Shown piece after piece: positions 1 to 7,314 of a stretch of DNA of 18,056 nucleotides. The translations under genes were made by a program, and so were the position numbers. This DNA comes from an uncultured Bacilli bacterium. GTDB taxonomy: Bacteria > Bacillota_I > Bacilli_A > RF39 > UBA660. The notes under the pieces were generated by a model, which saw only the letters and a program-made list of their open reading frames with translations, was not told the DNA's origin and ran no database searches. How positions within the stretch are numbered: position 1 is the first letter of the stretch; each line of letters starts with the position of its first letter. The stretch covers positions 1 through 18,056 of the forward strand of contig CANQOH010000025.1 in the NCBI GenBank assembly GCA_947625425.1. The letters are read 5' to 3'.

Positions 1-2
1 AC

Positions 3-38
3 AAAAAAAATTAACTCAATTATCTTGAATTAATTTTT
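3..38 (-). terminator. Rho-independent terminator of recA
   Basis: An AT-rich hairpin lies just downstream of the recA stop. On the minus strand a 14-bp stem (arms at 25-38 and 6-19, loop 20-24, one G-U wobble) runs into a T tract formed by the A run at 3-10. The position, about 40 nt past the stop, fits the end of the recA transcript. Confidence 0.75.
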
Positions 39-75
39 ATAATTTTTTTGTTTCACATCATTTACAAAGATACAA

Positions 76-1134
76 TTATTTCTCTTCTTTGTCCTCTTTC
101 TTACCAGCTTTTTTCTTTTCCGCTTTTTGTTCATCAGTCAAAATATCATAATGTTCACGTACTTTGTATTCAATTTCATCACGAAGTTCATGATTTTCTT
201 TAAGTAATTCTTTAACATTTTCCTTACCTTGTCCAACTTTTTCTCCGTTATATGAATACCAAGCTCCACTTTTTTCTAAAACATCAATTTCTGAAGCTAA
301 ATCTACTAATTCACCTTCCTTAGAAACACCTTCACCATACATTATATCAATTGTCGCTGTTCTAAAAGGAGGTGCAACTTTATTCTTAACAACTTTAATA
401 TTTGTTCTATTACCAATTACTTTATCTCCTTGTTTAATTTGTTCTGCTCTTCTAACTTCTAATCTAATTGTTGAATAGAATTTTAATGCACGACCACCTG
501 GAGTCGTTTCAGGATTACCAAATAAAACTCCTACTTTTTCACGTAATTGATTAATAAATATTGCAGTTGTTTTAGTCTTATTTAAAGTACCAGATAATTT
601 ACGTAAAGCTTGACTCATTAATCTCGCTTGAAGACCAACGTGAGCATCACCCATCTCACCTTCAATTTCTGCTTGTGGTACTAAAGCTGCAACTGAATCG
701 ATTACAACTAAATCAATAATTTCACTTCTTACTAAAGCTTCACAAATATCTAAAGCTTGTTCTCCCGTATCTGGTTGCGAAAGTAATAATTCATCTAAAT
801 TAACACCTAAATTTTGTGCATATACTGGATCTAAAGCATGTTCAGCATCAATAAATGCTGCTCTACCACCATGTTTTTGTACTTCAGCAATTGCATGTAA
901 AGCAAAAGTTGTTTTACCGGAAGATTCTGGTCCATATATTTCAATAATTCTTCCTTTCGGATAACCACCAACACCTAAAGCTACATCCAAGGCAATTGAT
1001 CCTGAAGAAGTAGTTTCAATATTTAAATGAGCATCTGAACCAAGTTTCATTATTGACCCTTTACCAAATTGTTTTTCAATATCAGCTAAAACTTGTTCCA
1101 AAGCTTTATCTTTTGTATCTTTTTCGTTTTTCAT
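76..1134 (-). CDS. recA: RecA recombinase
   Basis: RecA is the ATP-dependent DNA strand-exchange protein that forms filaments on single-stranded DNA, drives homologous recombination, and triggers LexA self-cleavage in the SOS response. At 352 aa it is full length. Visible motifs are Walker A GPESSGKT (residues 68-75), the catalytic Glu in FIDAEHA (about 98), Walker B LVVIDS (142-147) and the loop L2 stretch from FINQLREK to [10 protein letters not shown] (about 193-218). The C-terminus is a Lys/Glu-rich tail, as usual. The ATG start has a strong site, GGGAGG, 5 nt upstream (1140-1145). It has its own promoter and a probable LexA box upstream, and hairpins on both sides, so it appears to be a single-gene unit. 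In Bacillus it follows pgsA and cinA; cinA is absent here. Identification is certain. Confidence 0.99.
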   Translation of the reverse strand: MKNEKDTKDKALEQVLADIEKQFGKGSIMKLGSDAHLNIETTSSGSIALDVALGVGGYPKGRIIEIYGPESSGKTTFALHAIAEVQKHGGRAAFIDAEHALDPVYAQNLGVNLDELLLSQPDTGEQALDICEALVRSEIIDLVVIDSVAALVPQAEIEGEMGDAHVGLQARLMSQALRKLSGTLNKTKTTAIFINQLREKVGVLFGNPETTPGGRALKFYSTIRLEVRRAEQIKQGDKVIGNRTNIKVVKNKVAPPFRTATIDIMYGEGVSKEGELVDLASEIDVLEKSGAWYSYNGEKVGQGKENVKELLKENHELRDEIEYKVREHYDILTDEQKAEKKKAGKKEDKEEK

Positions 1135-1163
1135 ATTTTCCTCCCACTGTTACTGACATCTTA

Positions 1164-1193
1164 ATTTTATAATATTTATTATTCATTTGTCAA
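1164..1193 (-). promoter_or_regulatory. recA promoter (sigma-A type)
   Basis: On the minus strand a perfect -35 TTGACA (1193-1188) is followed by TAAAAT (1169-1164) at 18 nt, or by the overlapping TATAAA (1171-1166) at 16 nt. The transcript would start about 20-25 nt before the recA ATG and include the GGGAGG ribosome site. The exact -10 is ambiguous. Confidence 0.65.
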
Positions 1194-1201
1194 CACTTTT
1201 T

Positions 1202-1215
1202 CGAACATTTGTTTT
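1202..1215 (-). promoter_or_regulatory. Probable LexA (SOS) box of recA
   Basis: The plus strand reads CGAAC-ATTT-GTTTT. The Gram-positive LexA/DinR consensus is CGAAC-N4-GTTCG, so one half-site is perfect and the other matches 3 of 5. The site lies 8 nt upstream of the recA -35, where a repressor would hinder RNA polymerase. No lexA gene is in the window. The call rests on motif and position only. Confidence 0.55.
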
Positions 1216-1234
1216 TGTTTGACTTTTTAAGCAT

Positions 1235-1276
1235 AAAAAAAGAATTTCAAGTCTTTTTTTACCTAAAATTCTTTTT
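1235..1276 (-). terminator. Rho-independent terminator of rodZ-pgsA
   Basis: An 11-bp A/T-rich stem (1237-1247 pairs with 1266-1276) encloses an 18-nt loop. On the minus strand it is followed by a short T run ending at 1235. It begins 2 nt past the pgsA stop and precedes the recA promoter, so recA is transcribed mainly from its own promoter. Confidence 0.65.
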
Positions 1277-1278
1277 AA

Positions 1279-1917
1279 TTATACTTCTGAGAAAATAAAA
1301 TCTTTATTTGCTAAATAATATTGACAACCAGATATAATACTCATAATTGTTGCAAGATAAATAAATAATGAATCTAATTGAATACCATGTCCAATAAAGG
1401 CAAATGGCATATTATAGAAGAATGTTAAAGTAATACCAATCATCATACAAATCGTTTTAATTTTACCAGGCCAACTAGCTGCTACTACTTTACCTTTATT
1501 TCCACTAGCCATCTTTATTGAATCAACAATAATATCTCTTGTAATGATAATTACTGGAATAGCTAAAGGTAAAGTTGGTACTTCATAAGCTAAGACAATT
1601 AATACGCCATTAACTAATACCTTATCAGCTATAGCATCCATTACCTTACCAAAATCAGTAACTAAATTATACTTTCTTGCAATATGTCCATCTAAGAAAT
1701 CTGTTACAGATCCAATTAGGAATAAAACTCCACAAATAATGTATCTTAAGCTAACATTTTCTACCCCATATACAGAATATGTTTTAAATGTTACTCCTAA
1801 GTCACCCCAAGGTACACAAAGTAATACTAATACTACTACTGAAATAACTAATCTTACACAAGTAATTTTATTAGGTAAATTCATGCCCTTCTTTTCTTTT
1901 TTTTCACTTTTTTCCAT
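1279..1917 (-). CDS. pgsA: CDP-diacylglycerol-glycerol-3-phosphate 3-phosphatidyltransferase
   Basis: The enzyme makes phosphatidylglycerophosphate from CDP-diacylglycerol and glycerol-3-phosphate in the membrane, the committed step to phosphatidylglycerol and cardiolipin. The complete CDP-alcohol phosphotransferase signature is present: D73-x2-D76-G77-x2-A80-R81-x8-G90-x3-D94-x3-D98. Several hydrophobic helices surround it, and 212 aa is close to family length. The first ATG is preferred over the inner one at residue 12 (MNLPNKIT, where many homologues begin), because AAGGTG sits 5 nt before it. That ribosome site overlaps the stop codon of the preceding rodZ-like gene, so the two are probably translationally coupled. 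The extra Lys/Glu-rich N-terminus is slightly unusual. The rodZ-pgsA order is the Bacillus order as I recall it. Confidence 0.95.
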   Translation of the reverse strand: MEKSEKKEKKGMNLPNKITCVRLVISVVVLVLLCVPWGDLGVTFKTYSVYGVENVSLRYIICGVLFLIGSVTDFLDGHIARKYNLVTDFGKVMDAIADKVLVNGVLIVLAYEVPTLPLAIPVIIITRDIIVDSIKMASGNKGKVVAASWPGKIKTICMMIGITLTFFYNMPFAFIGHGIQLDSLFIYLATIMSIISGCQYYLANKDFIFSEV

Positions 1918-1926
1918 AATTACACC

Positions 1927-2412
1927 TTACCTATTACTACTTTCAACATAACTAATCATATTAGTTGCCATATTATTGGCTGCAAGTTGTTTAACAGACC
2001 AAAAAATAACCAGTAAAACTAAAACACCTAAAGCAATGATTAATGCTATTATTATTTTTGAATTAGCATTTTTTGTTGAATTAGTATAAGGTGAAACAAT
2101 TTTATCATTAACTATCTCATCTTTTTGTTTTTCTTTCATTGCTTTTTCGATATCTTCTAGTGGTATTTTTGATGTATATTCAAATAAATACTCATTAAAA
2201 TCATCAATTATTTTGTCAGGTTCTAACCCTAAGTACTTAGCATAATCATATATATTTTGCTTAAGTACAAAGATATCTTTAAAACATCCAATGTTTCCAT
2301 CTTCAATATTTTCTAAAATTAGTGTCTTAATCTCTAAATCACCACTGGCTTCTTCTAAGCTAACTCCTGAGTTCTCACGAGTTGTTCTTAACAGTTCGCC
2401 AATCTCATTCAA
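1927..2412 (-). CDS. rodZ: Short RodZ-like protein (Xre-family helix-turn-helix plus one membrane helix)
   Basis: RodZ proteins link the cytoplasmic MreB-type shape machinery to the membrane. This 161-aa protein has an N-terminal HTH_25-type domain (residues 1-65, IGELLRTTRENSGVSLEEA then LEIKTLILENIEDG), a charged linker, a single hydrophobic helix (about 120-140) and only about 20 residues outside. The periplasmic beta domain of full-length RodZ is missing. The start is TTG, with AAAGGAG 10 nt upstream; no in-frame ATG fits. Its stop lies 9 nt before pgsA, within that gene's ribosome site. The upstream neighbour is rnpB, and no clear promoter lies between, so it may be transcribed by read-through. 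The symbol follows the Bacillus position of ymfM/rodZ. The fold is clear; the shape role is inferred. Confidence 0.8.
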   Translation of the reverse strand: MNEIGELLRTTRENSGVSLEEASGDLEIKTLILENIEDGNIGCFKDIFVLKQNIYDYAKYLGLEPDKIIDDFNEYLFEYTSKIPLEDIEKAMKEKQKDEIVNDKIVSPYTNSTKNANSKIIIALIIALGVLVLLVIFWSVKQLAANNMATNMISYVESSNR

Positions 2413-2449
2413 GATTTTTTCACTCCTTTACTTTTAAATATAAAAAAAT

Positions 2450-2790
2450 AACATCTTAGTAAGCCAAGTTCTGTACCCTAAAAGGGTGGCAAATATTTAT
2501 CTACCTAAAAGGTCCTTTACTTTGTTCGTTTCCTCGTAAAGACTCCCCTACCATAATTTGGGTTTCTCACTTGCGGGGTTTACCACGTTCCACTCTAGAA
2601 ATTACTTCCTAGACTCGTCTCTTTGGCACTTTTATATCTAATTTAATCCCTTAGGGACTATTTCGAAGCCGTTAGTATTACTACTACCTAAGGTTATTTA
2701 TTTCCTTAGCACAAACACTACAATCATCACAGATTGTGTGAGCCTGGACTTTCCTCTATGCCTAAGCATAGCATTTGCCTTCAAGATATT
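2450..2790 (-). ncRNA. rnpB: RNase P RNA, B (Bacillus) type
   Basis: This is the catalytic RNA that removes 5' leaders from pre-tRNAs with protein RnpA. Conserved blocks read on the minus strand, in order: GAGGAAAGTCCAGGCTC, AAAGTGCC...GAGACGA, GTGGAACGTGGTAAACCCC, GTGAGAAACCCAAATT, GGTAGGGGA and CAGAACTTGGCTTAC. The phrases after GTGGAACG match the Bacillus subtilis RNA as I recall it, so the B type is clear. At about 341 nt it is shorter than the roughly 400 nt of Bacillus. Both ends are set by helix P1: 2783-2790 pairs with 2450-2457 with one wobble. A T-rich run follows on the 3' side (2441-2449), so P1 may double as the terminator. It starts 5 nt after the gpsB stop with no clear promoter, which suggests processing from a gpsB transcript. 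End positions are good to a few nucleotides. Confidence 0.95.
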
Positions 2791-2795
2791 ATTAA

Positions 2796-3146
2796 TTATT
2801 CATGTTCATGATCGTGTTCACGTTCATTTTTACCATAGACAACTTTTTCAAGTTGACTAAGTCTTCTAAGAAGGTCAACGTTACTTACTGAGCCATTTCC
2901 TTGAGCAGATCCTTCAGCTGCTTCAATATTGGCTTTAATACGGCGTAACTCATTTTTTAACTTACCATTTTCATCAGTTAAAAAAGCTACTTCCTTATTT
3001 AGTCTTTTAACTTCCTTAATGAATTCATTATAGTCATTAATAACTAAATCTAAAAATTTATCTACTTCTTGAGGTCTATAACCTCTAACATCAATTTCAA
3101 ATTCTTTATCTAATATTTCTTGTGGTGTTAATGAAATTTTTTCCAT
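2796..3146 (-). CDS. gpsB: Cell-cycle protein GpsB (DivIVA family)
   Basis: GpsB is a small cytoplasmic adaptor that binds the membrane-proximal tails of class A PBPs and moves them between side wall and division site. The N-terminal DivIVA-type domain is clear: LTPQEILDKEF, then RGYRPQEVDKFLDLVINDY, then a coiled coil (about residues 35-70), a Ser/Gly linker and a short C-terminal helix. I place the start at the ATG at 3146 (116 aa). A GTG at 3155 also opens the frame, but it abuts the AAGG ribosome site, whereas this ATG sits 9 nt behind it. A perfect sigma-A promoter lies upstream. The protein ends in a His/Asp/Glu run, EHDHEHE. It is divergent from recU-pbp1, whose PBP is its expected partner. 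Confidence 0.95.
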   Translation of the reverse strand: MEKISLTPQEILDKEFEIDVRGYRPQEVDKFLDLVINDYNEFIKEVKRLNKEVAFLTDENGKLKNELRRIKANIEAAEGSAQGNGSVSNVDLLRRLSQLEKVVYGKNEREHDHEHE

Positions 3147-3171
3147 ACTACTCACCCTTCTTATGCTTTAA

Positions 3172-3200
3172 ATTATAAACTTTTACATATTACTTGTCAA
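3172..3200 (-). promoter_or_regulatory. Perfect consensus sigma-A promoter of gpsB (and probably rnpB)
   Basis: The minus strand reads TTGACA (3200-3195), a 17-nt spacer, then TATAAT (3177-3172): consensus at every core position. The transcript would start about 20 nt before the gpsB ATG. The -35 overlaps the last codons of the small ORF at 3190-3282. Its strength fits a need to make abundant RNase P RNA downstream. Confidence 0.9.
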
Positions 3201-3282
3201 GGTGATGAGCTTTGACCTTAAGCTCCCTTTGTATCTCATCTACCATCTCAATCATCTCTTGAATAAAATAATCTACACGCAC
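3190..3282 (-). CDS. Candidate 30-aa small protein upstream of gpsB
   Basis: I do not recognise this ORF. It starts with GTG, 8 nt downstream of a strong GAAAGGAG site (3298-3291), and encodes MRVDYFIQEM...HHLDK, a charged, probably helical peptide with no membrane segment. A weak extended -10, TGTTAAAAT (3314-3306), lies just upstream, with no matching -35. Its last codons form the -35 element of the gpsB promoter. In Bacillus, ypsA occupies the place before gpsB, but this peptide does not resemble it. It could be a real small protein, a leader peptide, or chance. The ribosome site and spacing are the main support; codon statistics cannot be judged at this length. Confidence 0.45.
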   Translation of the reverse strand: MRVDYFIQEMIEMVDEIQRELKVKAHHLDK

Positions 3283-3386
3283 CAAAAATTCTCCTTTCGT
3301 TTGCCATTTTAACAAATAAATCATTTTTCATCATTATCTTAGACAAAATAAGAAAAAAGATGTAATGTAAATTCCTATTTTAAAGA

Positions 3387-3410
3387 CTATATTTTCTTAT
3401 AAAAATATAG
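3387..3410. repeat. Inverted repeat abutting the recU -10
   Basis: CTATATTTT and AAAATATAG form a perfect 9-bp inverted repeat around a 6-nt centre. The right arm ends directly against the TATAAT at 3411. There is no T tract after it, so it is unlikely to be a terminator. It could be an operator or a DNA-structure element, or chance in AT-rich DNA. Confidence 0.4.
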
Positions 3411-3416
3411 TATAAT
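3411..3416 (+). promoter_or_regulatory. Probable -10 element of recU-pbp1
   Basis: A perfect TATAAT lies 18 nt before the recU GTG and only 5 nt before its ribosome site, so the leader would be very short. No convincing -35 is seen at 16-18 nt; that region is filled by the inverted repeat at 3387-3410. The promoter may need an activator or rely on the -10 alone. Confidence 0.5.
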
Positions 3417-3434
3417 TAAGTAAGGTGATTTTTG

Positions 3435-3998
3435 GTGCAGTATCCTAATAATATCAAGAAAAATTTCACTAAATTAAGTGTATCTCATAGTAATCGTGGA
3501 ATGAACTTAGAAAATTCATTAAATTCATCTAACGATTATTATTTAAGAAAGGATCGTGCCTTAATATATAAAAAGCCTACTCCAATTGGAGTTGTTGATG
3601 TTTCTTATAATAATCATAAAAAGATTATTGAAAAAGCTTATTTTAAAGAACAATCAACATTAGATTACAATGGATTATATCGTGGTAAATATATTGAATT
3701 TGATGCTAAGGAAACTTTAAATAAAACATCATTTCCTTTATCTAACATTCATGAGCATCAAACCTTACAAATAAGAAATGTTATTAAACATGGTGGAATA
3801 GTCTTTCTAATCATTAGAATGAATGATATTGTCTATCTCTTACCTGGTGAAGAATATATTTCTTATATAGATAATAACGATCGTAAATCCATAAGTTACA
3901 AATACATACAAGAACATGCACATATAATAAAAATGGGATATCAACCACAACTTGATTATCTTGATATCGTTGATAAAGTATATTTTAAAGGAGAATAA
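3435..3998 (+). CDS. recU: Holliday junction resolvase RecU
   Basis: RecU cuts four-way DNA junctions and modulates RecA; it replaces RuvC in Firmicutes. The family sequence is clear: YPN near the start, SNRGMNLENSLN, IYKKPTP, then the nuclease core STLDYNGLYRGKYIEFDAKET with KTSFPL and NIHEHQ. I chose the GTG at 3435 (187 aa), which lies 7 nt after AAGGTG; a TTG three bases earlier is possible but only 4 nt away. Two core positions differ from the usual STTDYNG...FEAKET: Thr is Leu76, and the metal-site Glu is Asp90. Asp77 and Lys92 are kept. It is 2 nt from the PBP gene, matching the Bacillus recU-ponA operon. Confidence 0.95.
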   Translation: MQYPNNIKKNFTKLSVSHSNRGMNLENSLNSSNDYYLRKDRALIYKKPTPIGVVDVSYNNHKKIIEKAYFKEQSTLDYNGLYRGKYIEFDAKETLNKTSFPLSNIHEHQTLQIRNVIKHGGIVFLIIRMNDIVYLLPGEEYISYIDNNDRKSISYKYIQEHAHIIKMGYQPQLDYLDIVDKVYFKGE

Positions 3999-4000
3999 AA

Positions 4001-6655
4001 ATGGCAATAATAAAAGTTACTTCTAATAAAAGTAAAAATAAAAAGAAAATTGTTAGTTTAAATAAACCTCTTAAAGCTGATATGCCGAAAAAGAAAAAAG
4101 CTAAAAGAAAAATATCATTTGCTTTTAATGCTATTCTATCAATAATTATGTTTATTGGTATTGTCGGTATGGTAGCTGTTATCTTATTTAGTGGTTATAT
4201 TGTTTTAACAGCTCCTAAATTTGATACTGATAAATTCTATAATAAAGAAGCAACAATTTTCTATGATAAAGATGGTAAAGAGTTTGCTCGTGTTGGAGCT
4301 GAACAAAGAGAATTAATTACCTATGATGATTTACCTAATGTTTTCGTTGATGCTTTAGTTGCTACTGAAGATGCCCGTTTCTTCCAACATAATGGATTTG
4401 ACGTTGTTCGTTTTGCAAAAGCTTCTCTTGGTCAATTTGCTGGTCAAGAAGGAGCTGGTGGTGCTTCAACTATTACAATGCAACTTGCTAAAAACACTTT
4501 CTCCATTGATGAAGAAGGTAATATTGAATCAGACTTAAACTTTAAAGGAATCGTTCGTAAATTCCATGATATTTATATTTCCATCTTCTTAATTGAAAAA
4601 CAATATACTAAAGAACAAATTATTGAATTCTATGTTAATCGTCAAAACTTTGGTGCTGGAGCTTATGGTGTTGAAGCTGCTGCTCAAACATATTTTGGTA
4701 AACATATAAATGATGTTTCATTAGCTGAAGCTTCAATGTTAGCCGGAATTTTTAATTCCCCTACTTATTATAGTCCATTCTATAGTACTGAAAATGCTAC
4801 TGAAAGACGTGCCACAGTTTTAAGTTTAATGGTTAAACATGGCTATATTACTCAAGAGCAAGCGGATGATGCTAATAATATTCCAATTGAATCATTAATC
4901 ATTGAACCAGATGCTGCTGGTATTAATCAATATCAACAATACATTGATGTCGTTTGTGAAGAAATTGTAAAAAATTATAAAATGAATCCATATAGTGTTC
5001 CAATGGAAATCTATACAACCTTAGATACTAATATTCAAGATCAAATAAATAAATTAAATAATGGTACATTAGGATACGATTGGAAAAAACGTGAAAAGAG
5101 TAAAACTCACAATGTCGATATTGGTATCGTCATTACTGATACTAAAGATGGTTCTGTAAGAGCCGTTGATGGTGGTCGTGAAATAAAAGGTCAAAGAGTA
5201 GAAAGTAGAGCTACAATGAGTGATAAACAACCAGGTTCAACTGCTAAACCAATCTTTGCTTATGGTCCTTATATTGAATATAATAATGGTAATCCTGGAA
5301 CAGTGTTCTATGATCAACCATATACTTACTCTAATGGCGTTAAAATAACTAACTCAGACGGTAAATATTTAGGAGCTATCACAATGCGTCAAGCTCTAGC
5401 TCGTTCAAGAAATATACCTGCAGTTCAAGCTTTCCAAGCTGTTGATAAAAATAAAATAATTGAATTTGCTAATAATCTTCATGTTGATTACTATAAACGT
5501 GATAAAGATGGCAACGTTATAGATACTACATTATATGAATCATATGCTTTAGGTGGAGGACTTGAATTAAGTCCATGGGAAATGGCTGCTGCTTACGGCG
5601 CATTTGCTCGTGGTGGTTACTATATTGAACCATATACCTTCACTAAATTAGTAATTCGTGAAACTGGTGACACAATTGAACCAGAACACGAAAGAACTCA
5701 AGCGATGAGTCCAGAAACAGCTTATATGATTACTGATATCTTAATAACTGCTACTAAACAAGGTGTTGGTGGTAACTTCAAAGTTAAAAATACGGAAATT
5801 GCTTCCAAAACTGGAACAGCAACATTTGATGATAACTACCTTAAAAAAGTTGGCATACCTCTAACAGCTTCTCAAGATAACTGGAATATAACTTATTCAC
5901 CAGATTATGTTATTGCTATGTGGTATGGTGTAGATCATAAATTAATTGATAAAGATAACTTTACAACTTCAAATGGGGCTGCTACGGAAAGAAAATTAAT
6001 TATGGCTGCTCTAGCTAATCATGTCTACAAAGAAAACTCTAAATTTACTAAACCTAATACAATCCTTTCTGTAAAATATGAAGAAGAGACATATCCAACT
6101 CAACTTCCATCAACAAATACTCCTAGTAATTTAATATCTACTGAGTTATTTAAAAGAGGTCTTGAACCTAGTGAAGTATCCGATCGTTTTGATCAACTAA
6201 GTAATCCAACTAATGGTCAAATCGAAGCTAGTAACTATCAAATCAATCTAAGTTGGAATGGTATAAAGACTCCAGCAGCTATCGATGATGTCTTCTTACA
6301 AGAACTATTCAATCAAAACTATGGTAAATTTGCTAGTCAATACTTAAATAAAAGACTTGAATACAATAATAAAAATATTGGTACTATTGGCTATGAAGTA
6401 TATCTTCAAACTTCAGATGGCTTACAATCATTAGGATTTACTACTGATACCTACTTTGTTTATAATGCTTTATACGATGGTTATTATACATTCGTTATCA
6501 AATCTTCTTATAGCATCTTTAAAGCTAATATGAGTAGTGGTATTACTTTATCTACTGGTATTGGTAACTACACTATTCCATCCTATGACGAAGAAGAGGA
6601 ACCAGAAATACCTGGAATACCAGATGAATCAGAAGATTCTGAAAATATAGAATAA
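4001..6655 (+). CDS. pbpA1: Class A penicillin-binding protein (PBP1, bifunctional transglycosylase/transpeptidase)
   Basis: This enzyme polymerises lipid II into glycan strands and cross-links the peptides, acting outside the membrane. The 884-aa protein has a Lys-rich cytoplasmic tail (1-40) that could bind GpsB, one membrane helix (about 41-68), and a GT51 domain with ATEDARFFQHNGFD (catalytic Glu about 122), GGASTITMQLAKN and NRQNFGAGAYGVEAAA. The transpeptidase domain has S413-T-A-K416, S469-R-N471 and K603-T-G-T606. A C-terminal extension (about 690-860) contains a fibronectin-III-like segment and ends in an Asp/Glu-rich tail. Its ATG follows AAAGGAG at 7 nt, and that site overlaps the end of recU. 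It equals Bacillus ponA in position. The symbol is descriptive only. Confidence 0.96.
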   Translation: MAIIKVTSNKSKNKKKIVSLNKPLKADMPKKKKAKRKISFAFNAILSIIMFIGIVGMVAVILFSGYIVLTAPKFDTDKFYNKEATIFYDKDGKEFARVGAEQRELITYDDLPNVFVDALVATEDARFFQHNGFDVVRFAKASLGQFAGQEGAGGASTITMQLAKNTFSIDEEGNIESDLNFKGIVRKFHDIYISIFLIEKQYTKEQIIEFYVNRQNFGAGAYGVEAAAQTYFGKHINDVSLAEASMLAGIFNSPTYYSPFYSTENATERRATVLSLMVKHGYITQEQADDANNIPIESLIIEPDAAGINQYQQYIDVVCEEIVKNYKMNPYSVPMEIYTTLDTNIQDQINKLNNGTLGYDWKKREKSKTHNVDIGIVITDTKDGSVRAVDGGREIKGQRVESRATMSDKQPGSTAKPIFAYGPYIEYNNGNPGTVFYDQPYTYSNGVKITNSDGKYLGAITMRQALARSRNIPAVQAFQAVDKNKIIEFANNLHVDYYKRDKDGNVIDTTLYESYALGGGLELSPWEMAAAYGAFARGGYYIEPYTFTKLVIRETGDTIEPEHERTQAMSPETAYMITDILITATKQGVGGNFKVKNTEIASKTGTATFDDNYLKKVGIPLTASQDNWNITYSPDYVIAMWYGVDHKLIDKDNFTTSNGAATERKLIMAALANHVYKENSKFTKPNTILSVKYEEETYPTQLPSTNTPSNLISTELFKRGLEPSEVSDRFDQLSNPTNGQIEASNYQINLSWNGIKTPAAIDDVFLQELFNQNYGKFASQYLNKRLEYNNKNIGTIGYEVYLQTSDGLQSLGFTTDTYFVYNALYDGYYTFVIKSSYSIFKANMSSGITLSTGIGNYTIPSYDEEEEPEIPGIPDESEDSENIE

Positions 6656-6660
6656 AACAA

Positions 6661-6692
6661 AAAAATTAGTTTAGAAAATAAACTAATTTTTT
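6661..6692. terminator. Bidirectional terminator between pbp1 and nth
   Basis: A perfect 13-bp hairpin (6661-6673 with 6679-6691, loop GAAAA) carries A runs on one side and T runs on the other, so it can stop transcripts from both convergent operons. Its right arm reaches into the nth stop codon at 6691-6693. Confidence 0.85.
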
Positions 6693-7314
6693 ATTGCTTC
6701 TTAGCTTTATCAGAACAATCATTCCTAAAAGCACATTTATCACATTCTGGTCCTCTAGCTTTACATATATATCTACCAAATAAAACTAATTGATGATGAG
6801 ATCTACTCCATAATTCTTTAGGAATAGCTTTCATTAACTTCTTTTCAACTTTTAAAACATCATCACTATTCTTAGCTATTTTAAGTCTTTTACTAACTCT
6901 TTCTACATGAGTATCAACCGCAATAGCTGGTACATCATATAAATTAGATAATACAACATTCGTTGTCTTTCTCCCTACTCCTGGTAAACTTTCCAAATAT
7001 TCTCTATCATTAGGAACTACGCCATTATAATTAGCTATTAAACTTTTAGCTATCTCTATAATATAAGAAGCTTTCTTCGTATAAGAACCACAACTTCTTA
7101 TAATATTTTCTATATCTTTTTTATCTGCTTTAGCTAAACCATATAAATCATATTTACTAAATAAAACCCTAGTAACTTCATTAACTCTTTTATCAGTACA
7201 TTGGGCAGATAAAACAGTAGCTATTAATAATTCATAATCTCTATTATAATTAAGTTCACATCTTGCATCCGGAAACATCATATCTAATTTTTTATTAAAA
7301 TCTCCTACAATCAT
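6691..7314 (-). CDS. nth: Endonuclease III
   Basis: This DNA glycosylase/AP lyase removes oxidised pyrimidines in base excision repair. It has the helix-hairpin-helix LPGVGRKT with catalytic Lys116, the catalytic Asp134 in VDTHVERV, and an iron-sulphur loop C184-x6-C191-x2-C194-x5-C200. The 207-aa length is normal. An ATG 15 nt further upstream (7329) also opens the frame, but it has no ribosome site. I chose the ATG at 7314, which overlaps the dnaD stop as ATGA; this suggests termination-reinitiation coupling. The dnaD-nth order is conserved in Bacilli. It ends at the shared hairpin with pbp1. Confidence 0.96.
   Translation of the reverse strand: MIVGDFNKKLDMMFPDARCELNYNRDYELLIATVLSAQCTDKRVNEVTRVLFSKYDLYGLAKADKKDIENIIRSCGSYTKKASYIIEIAKSLIANYNGVVPNDREYLESLPGVGRKTTNVVLSNLYDVPAIAVDTHVERVSKRLKIAKNSDDVLKVEKKLMKAIPKELWSRSHHQLVLFGRYICKARGPECDKCAFRNDCSDKAKKQ

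Noticed and set aside
1739..1951. Plus-strand open frame of 70 codons over pgsA
   Set aside because: It lies antisense within pgsA and the rodZ junction, has no ribosome site and gives a Thr/Asn/Phe-rich translation typical of a shadow of a membrane protein gene.
3282..3431. Riboswitch or T-box in the gpsB-recU interval
   Set aside because: The space before each start is too short and no conserved core or terminator-antiterminator pair is visible; only promoters, the small ORF and an inverted repeat were found.
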